Source: Flexistipes sp041694215 | GTDB taxonomy: Bacteria > Chrysiogenota > Deferribacteres > Deferribacterales > Flexistipitaceae | Assembly (NCBI GenBank): GCA_041694215.1 | Contig: JASMTO010000166.1 | Coordinates: forward strand, 1 to 5,823 | Reading direction: 5' to 3' | Length of the DNA stretch: 5,823 bases | Shown here: positions 4,489-5,823 of the stretch, one piece after another | Numbering within the stretch: the stretch's first letter is position 1 | Layout of the letters: every line of letters starts with the position of its first letter | Position numbers and translations under genes: made by a program | The notes under the pieces: generated by a model | Databases searched by the model: none | What the model saw: the letters and a program-made list of their open reading frames with translations, nothing else | What the model was told of the DNA's origin: nothing

Positions 4489-5823
4489 ATGTATAAAAGA
4501 CTATCAATATTTATTTCTATTCTTGTCGCTTTCATTCTGCTACTTTCAACGGGGATATATTTTTATCAATCAAAACTTATTATTGAAAAAGAAATAATAA
4601 ATCAGAGCACATTAATATCATCTTATAATAATGAATCCATAAATGAGTTTTTACTGAAAATACGTAAAATTACTTATTTAATTTATAAAAATGAAAATAT
4701 TTCCAATTATTTAATAACGGATAGTCAAAGTAAAAAGGCATATCTTGAACAACTGTTTCTTGATTACTGTAAAAATATTGAATTAATACAGGCCATCAGA
4801 ATAGTTGACGTAAATGGTGATATTAAAATTTTTATGAGGGAGTGTGAAAATCTTTCCGGCAATAAAAATTTTAAGGAAATAAATTTAAAAAGCAAAGAGT
4901 TCTTCCAAAAAGTTGAAGAATTAGACCAACCTCAAATTATGTTTTCTAACTTTGAAAGGGGCAAATTACCTGAAACAACAAGTTTTTGTCCAGCAATGAT
5001 TAGAACAATGGTTCCCTATTTTAAAGCCGATAAAAAATTAGGCTATCTCGTTGTTAATTTTTGGGGAGAAAAAATTGGCGAAGTTCTGGATTATTTGGAA
5101 AAAAATAAAGGATACTCTTTTTTAGTAGAATTCAATGATAACAATACCAGCAGAAATGGAATTTTCCTATTTCATCCTAACAGATATTATGAATTTGCAA
5201 ACCAGTTTAATACCAAATATTTTCTAGATAATATATATCCACATAACGTTGTCAAAAGTTTAAAAAATAATAAAGAAGGGTTAATAAAGCTGGATAATAA
5301 TGATTTTTTAGCTTACTCAACAGTTTATCCATATAACAACTATGACCAGGCTTGGAAAATATGCACTGTTTTAAAAGGAAGTTATTTTTTCAGAAATATA
5401 AATATGTTACGTCAAAACTTTCTTGCTGTTATGTTTTTCGGTATATTTCTCAGTGTGTTGACATCTGCATATTTGAGCAAAAAGCTTCTATCCCCTTTAA
5501 CGGAAATAAATAAGGCTGTAAATGAATATTCAAAAGGGAATCTGGAATATAAAATTGCAGGGAAATTTGATGATGAACTAAAAATTATTGCAGAGACAGT
5601 AAATAATATGGCTGACTCACTACAACAGCATATTAAAGAGATTGATGAAAATCATAAAAAAATTGAAATATTGAACAGGCTGAGTTCCATAGGGTTTCTT
5701 TCTGCTGGTATATCCCATGAACTTAACACGCCGCTGAATTCTATTATAATAACATGTAACTTACTATCAGATGAAGTTAAAGGAGACCAGGCAGAAGATG
5801 TGGCCACTATAAAAACCGAAGCA
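4489..5823 (+). CDS. membrane sensor histidine kinase with double-Cache sensor (3' end cut by window)
   Basis: Reading from ATG 4489 gives 445 codons with no stop before the window end. Order of parts: TM1 (about 5-23, after MYKR), a periplasmic sensor of about 285 residues, TM2 (311-329), HAMP (about 330-382), a short helical linker, and HisKA with H-box SAGISHELNTPL (405-416) and phosphoacceptor H410. The sensor shows double-Cache hallmarks: AIRIVDVNGDIKIF (102-115), a KSKEFFQ segment, PAMIRTMVPYF followed by GYLVVNFW, and GIFLFHPN (224-231). Such domains bind small extracytoplasmic molecules, often carboxylates or amino acids, but the ligand is not readable here. The rest of HisKA and the ATPase domain lie outside the window, as would any response regulator. 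The ATG lacks a clear Shine-Dalgarno, and the frame is open further upstream (TTG at 4453), but the Lys/Arg-then-hydrophobic N-terminus supports 4489. It is transcribed divergently from the aor operon and is much more AT-rich than the oxidoreductase gene. Confidence 0.9.
   Translation, partial: MYKRLSIFISILVAFILLLSTGIYFYQSKLIIEKEIINQSTLISSYNNESINEFLLKIRKITYLIYKNENISNYLITDSQSKKAYLEQLFLDYCKNIELIQAIRIVDVNGDIKIFMRECENLSGNKNFKEINLKSKEFFQKVEELDQPQIMFSNFERGKLPETTSFCPAMIRTMVPYFKADKKLGYLVVNFWGEKIGEVLDYLEKNKGYSFLVEFNDNNTSRNGIFLFHPNRYYEFANQFNTKYFLDNIYPHNVVKSLKNNKEGLIKLDNNDFLAYSTVYPYNNYDQAWKICTVLKGSYFFRNINMLRQNFLAVMFFGIFLSVLTSAYLSKKLLSPLTEINKAVNEYSKGNLEYKIAGKFDDELKIIAETVNNMADSLQQHIKEIDENHKKIEILNRLSSIGFLSAGISHELNTPLNSIIITCNLLSDEVKGDQAEDVATIKTEA

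Noticed and set aside
4485..4494. Perfect 10-base palindrome ATACATGTAT over the kinase start codon
   Set aside because: Short AT-rich palindromes are common by chance and it has no second copy in the intergenic region, so an operator claim is not supported.

Overview
This is a bacterial window, fairly AT-rich, with Shine-Dalgarno-led operons, consensus-like sigma-70 promoters and densely packed genes. The content (a tungsten-type aldehyde oxidoreductase operon next to a periplasmic Cache-domain histidine kinase) points to an anaerobic or facultatively anaerobic bacterium. A Deferribacterota-like or delta-proteobacteria-like lineage would fit the gene style and base composition, but that is only an impression and no marker here settles it.

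Positions 46-336 hold three tRNA genes on the minus strand, transcribed in the order tRNA-Gly(GCC), tRNA-Cys(GCA), tRNA-Phe(GAA). A near-consensus promoter lies just upstream at 349-377. Only tRNA-Phe has its CCA end encoded. Positions 1-45 show no gene.

Positions 416-4339 hold a four-gene minus-strand operon, in transcription order: a 16-cysteine four-[4Fe-4S] ferredoxin subunit (AorA-like), a 600-residue aldehyde oxidoreductase catalytic subunit (AorB-like), a MoaD/ThiS-like sulfur carrier ending in Gly-Gly, and an FAD/NAD-dependent oxidoreductase (AorC-like). The set resembles the multi-subunit, NAD-linked AOR known from Aromatoleum aromaticum. Electrons from aldehyde oxidation at the W-bispterin site would pass through the Fe-S subunit to the flavin subunit and NAD, or flow in reverse. 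The MoaD-like protein would supply pterin dithiolene sulfur. Two of the gene junctions place the next gene's Shine-Dalgarno sequence inside the last codons of the previous gene. A perfect 12-bp hairpin directly after the catalytic gene separates it from the last two genes and could lower their expression.

Positions 4340-4488 are a divergent intergenic region. It carries a strong plus-strand promoter at 4413-4441 and only a weak candidate for the aor operon. From 4489 to the window end runs an uninterrupted plus-strand reading frame with no stop in the window: a membrane sensor histidine kinase (TM, periplasmic double-Cache domain, TM, HAMP, HisKA) cut off shortly after its phosphoacceptor histidine. 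Its divergent position makes it a candidate regulator of the aor operon, but this is inference from position only.
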